Shown here piece after piece: positions 8,025-16,460 of a DNA stretch of 38,211 nucleotides. Below the pieces are notes generated by a model. It worked only from the letters and a program-made list of their open reading frames with translations. It was not told the origin of the DNA and ran no database searches. Made by a program: the position numbers and the translations under genes. Source of the DNA: Singulisphaera sp. (GTDB taxonomy: Bacteria; Planctomycetota; Planctomycetia; Isosphaerales; Isosphaeraceae); assembly GCA_027451445.1 (NCBI GenBank), contig DAIDJG010000192.1:1-38211 (forward strand), given 5' to 3'. Position 1 is the first letter of the stretch, and each line of letters begins with the position of its first letter.

Positions 8025-9629
8025 ATGAACGATTACTCCGACGAATATTACCCCGAGCAACCGATCCGTTCCCAAGCGCGTCAGTTCGTGGCCTTGCTGG
8101 TCATCGGCGCCGCGACGGCGCAGGCGCTGGGCCTGACGCTGAACCTCAAGTCGCAACTGGGAGCGAACGACATTTCGCGCTGGTGCACGGTCTGGAGCCT
8201 GCTCGAGCGGGGGACGTACGCGATCGACGAGTGCCCCTGGCAAGCCAAGACGCAGGACAAGGTGAAGAAGCCCGACAAGCTCTCTGACCCTGGGGCAGGG
8301 GGGGGAGTGCTGAAGAAGGTGGAGTACTCGCTTGCGCCGAAGTCGTGGAAGGAAGGGGAACCGGTCCTTCGTTACTACTCGAGCAAGCCACCGTTGTTGC
8401 CCACCCTGATTGCGGGCCTGCTCTATCCCGTGCGCAAGGCGACGGGCGTACCGCTCGACAAACTCGAGCTCCAGGCACGCCTTCCGCGCTGGGTCGATAA
8501 GCCGATCGAAGGCAAGCCGGGCGAGATCGAGCACGTCATGGAGACGCCCAAGGAACCGGCGCAGTGGCCGGTTTCGGTCTTCTACTTCAAGTCGATCGTC
8601 GTGCTCTTGAACGTGGTCCCGATGTTCGTGTTCCTGATTCTCTATGCTCGCTTGCTCGACCGGTACGCGGCGAACGATTGGACCTGGTTCTTCTGCCTGG
8701 TCGCCGGTGCCTGGGGCACGTACCTGTCCACATTCGTGCAGACCCTGAACAACCACACGATCGCGGCGGCCTCGGCCTTCTTCGCCCTCTATGCGCTGAT
8801 CCGCATTTGGGATGAGGGCGTTCGCTCGCCCTGGGCGTTTGCCGCCGCCGGTTTCTGGGGGGCCTTTTGCGCCTGCAATGAGCTCCCGGCGGCGCTGTTC
8901 GGCGTGCTCTTGTTTCTGATCATGTTGTGTCGCTTTCCGCGCTCGACGCTTTTCTACTTCGTGCCGGCCGCGGCGTTGCCGTGTATCGCGTTTCTGGCGA
9001 CGCAATACGTAGCGCTCGGCCAGTTCAAACCCGTGTATGAGGAATTCGGCACGCGGGCTTACAACTTCGAGGGAAGCTACTGGACCACGCCGCTCGAAAT
9101 GGACTGGTTCAACCTGCCCGTGACCACGGAGCCGACCTCCACGCCGGAACCGAAGCCGGGCTCAAGCTGGTTCAACCTGCCCCGGTTCAAGGAGCCGTAT
9201 AGCGTCTACTTGATGCACATGACGGTCGGCCATCACGGCGTATTCTCGCTCTCGCCAATTTTTCTGTTTTCACTGATCGGAACGCTGCGCATCATCTTCG
9301 GCCGCGATCGGCCCTTGAAGGCGACGGCCTGGCTTACGCTGCTCCTCACGGTCGGGATGATTGCGTTTTACACGTGGAACCCCAAGGCAAGAAACTACGG
9401 CGGGTCCACGCAGGGCTTACGCTGGCTGTTCTGGGTCATTCCCTTCTGGCTCATCGTCCTCCCTCCGGGCGTGGAAGGGGGCCAGGAGCGTCGAACTGTG
9501 CGCTGGTTGACGCTGGCGGCGCTCTTCGTTTCAGTAATGTCGGTCGGCTATGCTTTGCGCATGCCCTGGAGCCATCCCTGGATCTTGGATATGCTAGAGC
9601 ATCTGAATTTGTATCATCTGAAGAGGTGA
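8025..9629 (+). CDS. Large multi-span membrane protein, possible GT-C glycosyltransferase
   Basis: 534 residues, 22 bases after the GT2 gene, so probably the third gene of the operon. A first helix (about 22-42) is followed by a long extracytoplasmic loop with acidic residues (GANDISRWCTVWSLLERGTY) and then about eight or nine more helices. This layout resembles GT-C enzymes such as ArnT/PMT, which take sugar from polyprenyl phosphate outside the membrane, but no family signature is certain. A Pro/Thr-rich loop (about 360-386) is flanked by two copies of WFNLP encoded by a 16-base exact duplication (near 9106 and 9169). Function is inferred from topology and neighbours. Confidence 0.7.
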   Translation: MNDYSDEYYPEQPIRSQARQFVALLVIGAATAQALGLTLNLKSQLGANDISRWCTVWSLLERGTYAIDECPWQAKTQDKVKKPDKLSDPGAGGGVLKKVEYSLAPKSWKEGEPVLRYYSSKPPLLPTLIAGLLYPVRKATGVPLDKLELQARLPRWVDKPIEGKPGEIEHVMETPKEPAQWPVSVFYFKSIVVLLNVVPMFVFLILYARLLDRYAANDWTWFFCLVAGAWGTYLSTFVQTLNNHTIAAASAFFALYALIRIWDEGVRSPWAFAAAGFWGAFCACNELPAALFGVLLFLIMLCRFPRSTLFYFVPAAALPCIAFLATQYVALGQFKPVYEEFGTRAYNFEGSYWTTPLEMDWFNLPVTTEPTSTPEPKPGSSWFNLPRFKEPYSVYLMHMTVGHHGVFSLSPIFLFSLIGTLRIIFGRDRPLKATAWLTLLLTVGMIAFYTWNPKARNYGGSTQGLRWLFWVIPFWLIVLPPGVEGGQERRTVRWLTLAALFVSVMSVGYALRMPWSHPWILDMLEHLNLYHLKR

Positions 9630-9635
9630 GTTTAT

Positions 9636-9780
9636 TGGATGGCAGATGCTAGATGGCAAATGGCAGATGCAAGATGGGAGATGCAAAACCGGTGATTACG
9701 AAGGTCCGAGCCGATCGTCGTTCGGCATCTGCCTTGCGCATCTGCCATCTTGCATCCGTCATCTTGGATCTACCATCCTG
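9636..9780. repeat. Long imperfect inverted repeat made of short GCAGATG-type units
   Basis: The left arm (about 9636-9685) and right arm (about 9724-9780) are near reverse complements over nearly 50 bases with a loop of about 38 bases. Each arm is itself a chain of degenerate 8-10-base units related to GCAGATG and AGATGGCA. Transcribed from the operon at 6063-9629 it would form a very long hairpin, so it could end transcription or protect the 3' end, although there is no U tract. No coding signal is seen here. Confidence 0.75.
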
Positions 9781-9839
9781 AACCCCCCACGATCGTCCAA
9801 TCTCGCATCGGGATCCACTTTTCAGAAGGACGGCCGTCA

Positions 9840-10598
9840 ATGAAGCTTCAAGAGATGACCTGGTCCGCGGTGGCGGCGTTGTCGAGAGACGTGCCGGTGG
9901 TGGTGCCGATCGCGGCTCTGGAGCAGCACGGACGGCACATGCCCGTGTTCACCGACAGCATGTTGCTGGGCGAGGTTGTACGGCGAGCGTCGGAGCGTCT
10001 GGGCGACCGCGTGATCTGGGCGCCGGTGCTCTGGTTGGGCAACTCGCATCACCACCTCGATTTCGGGGCGACGCTCTCCGCGGGACCGCGGACCTATCTC
10101 GACATGCTCGGCGACCTGCTTGAGAACCTGATCATGCAAGGTTTCCGCCGGCTCGTTCTGTTGAACGGCCACGGCGGCAACATCGTGCCGTCGCAGCAGG
10201 CGGTCTTCGAGGTCCGGCAGCGGCATCGCGAGCGCTCCGACCTCCTCTTGCTCGCGAGCACCTACTGGAGCCTCGGCGGCAAGCCCCACGAGGTTGATCC
10301 GTCGATCAAGCAAGACCGCATGGGGCACGCGTGCGAGTGGGAGACGTCCATGGTTCTGCGCCTCGCGCCGCAGCTCGTCGTCAATCTTGCCCAGACGGAG
10401 CCAGTCCCGTTTGGGAATGCGTTCGAGCCCGCGAACCGGGGGTGGATCACCAAGGAACGGACTGAGCCGGGCCACATCGGCGATCCGCGGGGGGCCACGT
10501 CGGAGAAAGGGGAGGTGCTGTTCCGCGTCTTCAGTGAGGACGTGGTGGCGCTGCTGGAGCGGGTGCTCGCGTGGGATGGGAAGAGCTGGAACGGGTAA
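9840..10598 (+). CDS. Creatininase-family metal-dependent amidohydrolase
   Basis: 252 residues. ATG 9840 is preceded by AGAAGGA about ten bases upstream. The creatininase-family pattern is clear: PIAALEQHGRHMPVFTDS (about 20-37, usual metal-binding Glu/His/Asp region), SHHHLDFGATLS (about 66-77), LLNGHGGN (about 104-111), and a GHACEWETSM segment (about 163-172) with the acidic ligand. Members include creatinine amidohydrolase and mycofactocin MftE-like peptidases; the substrate here cannot be read from sequence. It has no recognisable partner genes and is convergent with the P-type ATPase. Confidence 0.88.
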   Translation: MKLQEMTWSAVAALSRDVPVVVPIAALEQHGRHMPVFTDSMLLGEVVRRASERLGDRVIWAPVLWLGNSHHHLDFGATLSAGPRTYLDMLGDLLENLIMQGFRRLVLLNGHGGNIVPSQQAVFEVRQRHRERSDLLLLASTYWSLGGKPHEVDPSIKQDRMGHACEWETSMVLRLAPQLVVNLAQTEPVPFGNAFEPANRGWITKERTEPGHIGDPRGATSEKGEVLFRVFSEDVVALLERVLAWDGKSWNG

Positions 10599-10721
10599 CC
10601 GGCGAATCGGCCGGCGATGCCGGGCACAATCGCGAACCGCAAGCATACCCTCGAGTAGAAGGAACGACGTTTAGAGCCCTCGCTGGTTGCGGGTTGGTCT
10701 TCCCCGGACCCGTCGCGATGG

Positions 10722-13226
10722 TCATTCTTCGACTCGATCTCGACGACCCCACGCGCTGGCCCGAATCATCGTGACCTTGAGGGCGTCGTTGACCACGAGG
10801 CACGCGAGCATGGCGTAACCGAAGACCGCAACCGTGTGCGTGGGGGACAGGGGCGTCAAACCGGGCAGGCCCGCGAACGGCACGAGCGTCCCCGCCAGGA
10901 TGTCCAGGACCAGAGCCGCGGCCAGGAGGTTGCTCGGCTTCGTTGTCCAGAACCACCGTCGCTCGCGCGCCGACACGATCGAGAACACGGCGAAGTAGAG
11001 GAGTGTCTGAAAACTGAACGTATGCAAGGCATGATCGTTCGTGCCCAGTCCGAACGGCGACCAGCAGAGGGTCAGGAGGAGGAGGGTTTCCGCGACCATC
11101 GCTACGCCCAGCACGGCGGAAATGAGGATAAAACCGCCGATGTTCCACGTCTCCGGCTTCCGCGACCAGCGCACGTCGTCGGTCGCCAGGGCGATCTTGG
11201 CGAAATCGGTCATGAACACGAGCAACAGCATGGCAAAGGCAGAGATCACGAACTTCCCCGTTACGACGAACGCGATCGCGACAAACGCCGCCTTCAGGAT
11301 CGTCCGGCTGATCTTGTTGAGGATCCACGTTAAGATGCGCTGATAGATCGTCCGACCCTGCTCGACCAGGGTGACGATCTCCGACAGTCCAAGCTCGGTG
11401 AGCACAACGCTGGCCGCCCCTTTGGCGACGTCCGTTGCGCTCGCGACGGCGATCCCTACCTCGGCCTGCCGCAACGCGGGCGCGTCGTTGACGCCGTCAC
11501 CGGTCATCCCGACGACGTGTCCCGCTGCCTGCAGATTCTTTACGACGATGTATTTGTCCTCGGGATACACTTCCGCGAAGCCATCGACACCGGACAGCAG
11601 TTCGCTCCGCGCTTCGCCATCGGCCGCCTGCCTCGCTTTCAAATCGGCAACGTGCTGGATGTTAGCCAACCCAACCGTTTGTGCGATCTCGCGCGCCACC
11701 GGTAGCCCGTCGCCGGTGAGCATCTTCACGCCAATGCCGAGGTCTCGGAGCGTGGCGATGAGTGCTTTCGCATCCGGACGAGGAGGGTCGTTCAACATGA
11801 CCAGCCCTATGAGCTCGACTGGTCCGGCTTCCAGTCCTCGGGCGACGGCCAGCGTCCGATAACCCTTCGCGGCCGACTCCGTCGCGCACAACTCCAGTTC
11901 CGCAGTCTCCGCCGCCGACAGCCCGCAGAGCTCCGCAATGGTTCCGACGGCGCCCTTCATCGTGCGATGACGCTGGCCCCCTCGCTCCACCACCGCCTCG
12001 GTCCGGCGATTCGCTGCGTCGAAGGGCTTGAACGAGATCGGAACGACCGGATCGCCCCCGTCAAAGAGTCGACGCTCGTGCGCGGCGGCGAGAAACGCCA
12101 GGTCGATCGGATCCTGGTTCGCCTCTTGCGACGCCAGCGCTCCCGCCTGCAACACTTCAGACTCGGTCGCGCCGGCGAGGACCATAACGCCGGTGACGGC
12201 AAGCCGGTTCATCGTGATCGTCCCCGTCTTGTCGACGCAAAGCACGTCCATGGTCGCGGCATCTTCGGCGGCGCTGAGCCGCGTGACCAACACGCCGTGC
12301 CGGGACAACTCGGCCGCACCGACAGCCATCCCGACCGTGAACATCACCGGCAGGGCGACAGGCACTGCGCTCATTAGCAGGACGAGCAGCAACGGGAGCA
12401 TCTCGACGAGCGGCACGCCTCGAAGCGTCGAGAGCACGGCCACGACGGTGAGCAGCACGCCCACGATCACAAAGAGCCAGCGCACGACCTTCGCCACGAC
12501 CGCCTCGATATGGAGCGTCGGCCGAGCGCGCTGTACAAGCTCGGTCGTGCGACCGAAGTAGGTCGCCGCTCCGGTCAACATCACGACCCCGTTCCCCTCC
12601 CCTCGGCGCACGACCGAACCCGATGAAAGCACGTCTCCCCGCTCCTTGTCGACATCCCTCGACTCGCCGGTCAGTGCCGACTGATCGACCCGGAGCGATC
12701 CGGACAGGAGCCGCACGTCGGCCGGAATGATATCACCGGTTCGGAGGCGGACGATATCGCCGGGGACAAGCTCTCGCGCTGGGATGAGACGCCATGAAGA
12801 ATCACGCCGTACGCGCCCGCTTACCTGGAGCCGCCGTCGCAACGCCTCCAGGACCCCCGTTGCCCTCCGCTCCTGCGCAAAGCTCAGGACGGCATTGACG
12901 ACCAACAGCCCGCTCACGACGACCAGATCTGCATACTTATGAAGAACGGCTGAGAGCACGATGATAAGCTCGAGCATCCACGCCGAGAGGCCCCAGAACT
13001 TTTTCAGAAAAGCCAGGATCGGATTCCGCTTGTGTTCGGGCACTTCGTTGTAGCCATGCTCCTTCAGCCGGCGCTCAACCTCGTCGCCCGAGAGGCCCAA
13101 TTCCGGATTCACACCAAGCCTTAACAATGCCTCTTCGATCGCTGCTGACGCGATTTCCGGCGATGCGCCGGGCGAAACGATCGACGGCGCGTGTTTCGGT
13201 ACCGGCCGGTCGGTTTGCGATGGCAT
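10722..13226 (-). CDS. Plasma-membrane proton-efflux-type P-type ATPase (P3A-like)
   Basis: 834 residues from ATG 13226; a TTG 24 codons upstream would extend a basic, unconserved tail, so I prefer the ATG. The N-terminus is a cation-ATPase domain (GLSGDEVERRLKEHGYNEVP). Landmarks are the actuator LTGES, the phosphorylation site DKTGTIT (Asp at about 332), MLTGDG, the hinge GDGVNDAPALRQAEVGIAVA, and an M6 segment VFMTDFAKIALATDDV typical of H+-ATPases. About ten membrane helices are expected. It probably pumps protons out of the cytoplasm at the expense of ATP. Its start faces that of the glucan phosphorylase, with 121 bases between them. The terminal autoinhibitory extension of plant enzymes is not seen. 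Confidence 0.9.
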   Translation of the reverse strand: MPSQTDRPVPKHAPSIVSPGASPEIASAAIEEALLRLGVNPELGLSGDEVERRLKEHGYNEVPEHKRNPILAFLKKFWGLSAWMLELIIVLSAVLHKYADLVVVSGLLVVNAVLSFAQERRATGVLEALRRRLQVSGRVRRDSSWRLIPARELVPGDIVRLRTGDIIPADVRLLSGSLRVDQSALTGESRDVDKERGDVLSSGSVVRRGEGNGVVMLTGAATYFGRTTELVQRARPTLHIEAVVAKVVRWLFVIVGVLLTVVAVLSTLRGVPLVEMLPLLLVLLMSAVPVALPVMFTVGMAVGAAELSRHGVLVTRLSAAEDAATMDVLCVDKTGTITMNRLAVTGVMVLAGATESEVLQAGALASQEANQDPIDLAFLAAAHERRLFDGGDPVVPISFKPFDAANRRTEAVVERGGQRHRTMKGAVGTIAELCGLSAAETAELELCATESAAKGYRTLAVARGLEAGPVELIGLVMLNDPPRPDAKALIATLRDLGIGVKMLTGDGLPVAREIAQTVGLANIQHVADLKARQAADGEARSELLSGVDGFAEVYPEDKYIVVKNLQAAGHVVGMTGDGVNDAPALRQAEVGIAVASATDVAKGAASVVLTELGLSEIVTLVEQGRTIYQRILTWILNKISRTILKAAFVAIAFVVTGKFVISAFAMLLLVFMTDFAKIALATDDVRWSRKPETWNIGGFILISAVLGVAMVAETLLLLTLCWSPFGLGTNDHALHTFSFQTLLYFAVFSIVSARERRWFWTTKPSNLLAAALVLDILAGTLVPFAGLPGLTPLSPTHTVAVFGYAMLACLVVNDALKVTMIRASAWGRRDRVEE

Positions 13227-13347
13227 CGCGGCGAGCCTCGGGCCTGATGATGGGACGCGTTTCTGAATTCCCAGACGCCTGACAATTCGTTCGCGCAACT
13301 TCTATACTCTCTACTTGACCATAACGGCGTCGTGAAAGGCTATTCGG

Positions 13348-15882
13348 ATGTACCACTACCTGAATCGCGCTCTGCCTGCCGGCCTGGAACCGCTCACCGA
13401 GCTGGCCCTCGACCTTTCCTGGAACTGGAATCAGAGCGGAGACGAGCTCTGGAAGACGCTCGATCTTGAAGTGTGGGAGCGGACCAGGAATCCTTACCTG
13501 ATCCTGCAGAACGTCTCGCAGAGCCGGCTGGAGGCTGCGGCAAGGGATCCTGCGCTGAAGGAGCAACTCGATCAAATCTTTGGAAAGCGTCGCCAGTATC
13601 TCCAGGAGCCCGGCTGGTTTGCCCGTAACCACTCTCCGGACGAGCTCCGCAGTGTTGCCTACCTCAGCATGGAATTCGGCCTTTCGGAGGCGTTGCCGAT
13701 TTATTCCGGCGGGCTCGGCGTGCTGGCTGGCGACTATCTCAAGACGGCGAGCGACCTCGGAGTCCCAGCCATCGGGATCGGCCTGCTCTATCAGCAGGGC
13801 TACTTCAACCAGGTCCTGAATGCCGACGGCTGGCAGCTCGAAGCATTCCCCTATAACGATCCCATCAGCCTCCCCGTCACGCCGGTCAGGGATCGCGACG
13901 GCGGTTGGCTGCGCATCAAGCTGGCGCTTCCGGGACGTGATCTGATTCTGCGTATCTGGCTGGTTCAGGTCGGCAAGATTCCGCTGTATCTGCTCGACAG
14001 CAACGATCCGTTGAATCGTCCCTGGGACCGTGCCATCACGTCGACGCTCTACACGACCGACCGCGAACGGCGTTTGCTTCAGGAGATCGTCCTGGGAATC
14101 GGTGGGTGGCGGGTGATTGAATCGTTGGGGCTCGACGTCGACGTGTGCCACCTCAACGAAGGTCATGCGGCGTTCGCCGTCCTGGCGCGGGCGCACAGTT
14201 TCATGCGGCGTGCGGGAGCGACGTTCGAAGAGTCGCTGCGCGCCACTCGTCCGGGAAACGTGTTCACGACGCATACGCCGGTCGATGCGGCCTTCGATCG
14301 CTTTGAACCGGAATTGCTCGCGCACTACGCTGCTCGAGTGCCCGAGATGCTTGGGATCTCCCTCGAGCAGTTTCTGGGTCTGGGTCGCGCGAATCCAGCC
14401 GACCCACGCGAGCCCTTTAACATGGCCTACCTGGCGGTGCGCGGCTCGGGCTTCATCAACGGCGTCAGCTCGCTCCACGGGCAGGTGAGCCGGTTGCTCT
14501 TCGGCCGGCTCTTTCCCGAGTGGCCTTGGGCGGAGGTGCCTATCAGCTCCGTGACGAACGGGGCACACCAATCCTCATGGGATTCTCCCGCCGCCGATCG
14601 CTTCTGGCTGAAAACCTGCGGCGTCAACCGCTGGCGAGGGGCCATCGATGAATTGCCCTGCCAGATCGCCGCGTCGTCGGATACGGACATCTGGGCCTTC
14701 CGGGCAGAATTGCGACAGCACCTGGTCGCCTACGTGCGTCGTCGACTCTGCCGGCAACTGCACGAGCAGGGTGGGGCGGATGAGTGTCTGCGACGGGCCG
14801 AGCACGTGCTCGATCCCAATGCGCTAACCCTCGGGTTCGCGCGGCGCTTCACCGAATACAAGCGTCCCAACCTTTTGCTTCACGACCCCGAACGCCTGGC
14901 CCGTCTTCTGACGAACCCCGATCGCCCCGTTCAACTGATCGTGGCCGGCAAGGCGCACCCGGCGGATTTCGGCGGCAAGCAGCTCGTGCAAGCGTTGGTT
15001 CGATTTACCAGTCGGCCGGACATGTTCGACCGGGCCGTGTTTCTGGAAGACTACGACATGGCTCTGTCGCAGGAGCTCGTCGGCGGCATCGACGTCTGGA
15101 TCAACACCCCGCGCCGACCCTGGGAGGCCTGCGGCACGAGCGGCATGAAAGTCCTGGCGAACGGCGGGCTCAATCTTTCGGAGCTCGACGGTTGGTGGGC
15201 CGAAGCGTATTCACCCGAGGTTGGCTGGGCACTCGGCGACGGTGGTAACCACACGGAGCCTGGCTGGGATGCCGCCGAAGCGCAGCAGTTGTACTCTCTC
15301 CTGGAAACACAAATCATCCCCGAGTTCTACCGTCGCGACGAGACAGGGCTTCCTCGCCAATGGATCGAGCGTGTCCGGCAAAGCATGGCCCGGCTCACCC
15401 CCCGGTTCAGTGGCAATCGTATGGTCCGCGAGTATGTCGAAAGCCTCTATCTGAGCGCCGCCAGGACTTATCGCCGACGCGCCGCCGACAACGGTCGCGT
15501 CGCCAGGGACCTCGTCACGTGGAGCCGCATGCTCGGCGCCAACTGGAAGGATGTGCGTTTCGGAGAGGTGCGCGTCACGCCCGGCGAGGGCATCTGGCAC
15601 TTCGACGCGCAACTCTACATGGGGGAAATTGCCCCCGATTCGATTCGCGTCGAGCTCTATGCGGACCCGGTTGGCAACGAAGATCCCGTACGCATCGTCA
15701 TGTCGCGTGACGGCGCCATCGCCGGCGCTCTGAACAGCCATCGGTATCTCGCCGATGCCCCATCGACCCGCCCGATCGAGCACTACACACCCCGTGCGAT
15801 CCCCGTCCACACGGAAGTGATGGTGCCGCTGGAAGAGTCACATATCCGGTGGTTCCGGGGAGGGGCGTTAGTATCGTCATAA
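13348..15882 (+). CDS. glgP: Alpha-glucan (glycogen) phosphorylase, GT35 short-type
   Basis: 844 residues with a start preceded by AAAGG. The N-terminal ALPAGLEPLTELALDLSWNWN is the DUF3417 region found in the alpha-glucan phosphorylase subfamily modelled as TIGR02094, distinct from the E. coli GlgP/MalP type. The PLP-binding lysine lies in EACGTSGMKVLANGGLNLS (Lys about 601). SMEFGLSEALPIYSGGLGVL (about 110-130) is also typical. It should phosphorolyse alpha-1,4-glucans to glucose-1-phosphate in the cytosol. No other glycogen genes are adjacent; the divergent neighbour is a proton pump. Confidence 0.93.
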   Translation: MYHYLNRALPAGLEPLTELALDLSWNWNQSGDELWKTLDLEVWERTRNPYLILQNVSQSRLEAAARDPALKEQLDQIFGKRRQYLQEPGWFARNHSPDELRSVAYLSMEFGLSEALPIYSGGLGVLAGDYLKTASDLGVPAIGIGLLYQQGYFNQVLNADGWQLEAFPYNDPISLPVTPVRDRDGGWLRIKLALPGRDLILRIWLVQVGKIPLYLLDSNDPLNRPWDRAITSTLYTTDRERRLLQEIVLGIGGWRVIESLGLDVDVCHLNEGHAAFAVLARAHSFMRRAGATFEESLRATRPGNVFTTHTPVDAAFDRFEPELLAHYAARVPEMLGISLEQFLGLGRANPADPREPFNMAYLAVRGSGFINGVSSLHGQVSRLLFGRLFPEWPWAEVPISSVTNGAHQSSWDSPAADRFWLKTCGVNRWRGAIDELPCQIAASSDTDIWAFRAELRQHLVAYVRRRLCRQLHEQGGADECLRRAEHVLDPNALTLGFARRFTEYKRPNLLLHDPERLARLLTNPDRPVQLIVAGKAHPADFGGKQLVQALVRFTSRPDMFDRAVFLEDYDMALSQELVGGIDVWINTPRRPWEACGTSGMKVLANGGLNLSELDGWWAEAYSPEVGWALGDGGNHTEPGWDAAEAQQLYSLLETQIIPEFYRRDETGLPRQWIERVRQSMARLTPRFSGNRMVREYVESLYLSAARTYRRRAADNGRVARDLVTWSRMLGANWKDVRFGEVRVTPGEGIWHFDAQLYMGEIAPDSIRVELYADPVGNEDPVRIVMSRDGAIAGALNSHRYLADAPSTRPIEHYTPRAIPVHTEVMVPLEESHIRWFRGGALVSS

Positions 15883-15914
15883 TGCGTGGACGATGTACGT
15901 CGATTTCAGTGACC

Positions 15915-15970
15915 GTGAGCGAGATTCCGCGGAAATGAGCCGCGCGCTAAAATGCGTGTGCCGGCGTTCC
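15915..15970 (+). repeat. Copy A of a 56-bp dispersed intergenic repeat
   Basis: One of four related segments (others at 18121, 18187 and 19024), all in the same orientation. Shared features in order: GAG-CG-GATTCCG-like start, GGAA, GAGCCG-like centre, (T/C)TAAAATGC, GT-C, GGCGT. The distance from the start to the TAAAATGC block is the same in all four. A and B match at roughly 41 of 56 positions by hand alignment. Confidence 0.7.
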
Positions 15971-16103
15971 TTTGAGTTGTCGCGTGCCGATCCATAATGT
16001 GCTCTTGAAGGCAGTGCCGTATCAGGCTCCATCGGATCCCTTAGTGACAAGGTGTGCCCTGAAGTCTCCCTGGTTTACCGTTGTCGCGATGTCGAGCCGC
16101 GGT

Positions 16104-16460
16104 TTACGCGTTCCCTTCGTTTTCCTGCTCCTCGAGCTCCTTGAGAGTCCGCTGAAGATCTTCCTTCTCCTTCGGGAACAGGTGAGGGAGCTCGACCCAG
16201 TGTCGGTACAGGCACAATTCCCACGGACAGGCACCGAAGTCGGGCCGATGGTCGGCCAGGAGCTGGAAGGCGTCGTGGACGTCGGGTGCGATGGCTTCGC
16301 GTTCGCGAGCGAGACGAGTGAGGATTTCGATGGCGGCGTTGGTCGGCCAGTCCTGGGGACCGAGCAGGATGGACCGCAGGGCCTCGCGCCGCGTTGACCC
16401 TTCCCAGCCGTCGTCCACCTGTGCCGCGATGGCGAGCGCCGCGCGATGGACGCGAGGGAG
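16104..16460 (-). pseudogene. In-frame continuation of the TPR gene beyond an amber codon
   Basis: After the TAG at 16463-16461 the same frame stays open for 118 more codons, from LPRVHRAALAIAAQVDDGWE to QENEGNA and a stop at 16104. The composition is that of real protein: helical, with ordered motifs such as RSILLGPQDWPTNAAIEILT, VHDAFQLLADHRPDFGACPW and YRHWVELPHLFPKEKEDLQ. A GTG at 16418 could start a 104-residue product, but no good ribosome site precedes it. The simplest reading is the C-terminal domain of the TPR protein, cut off by a single CAG-to-TAG-type change, a sequencing error, or readthrough. Confidence 0.65.
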
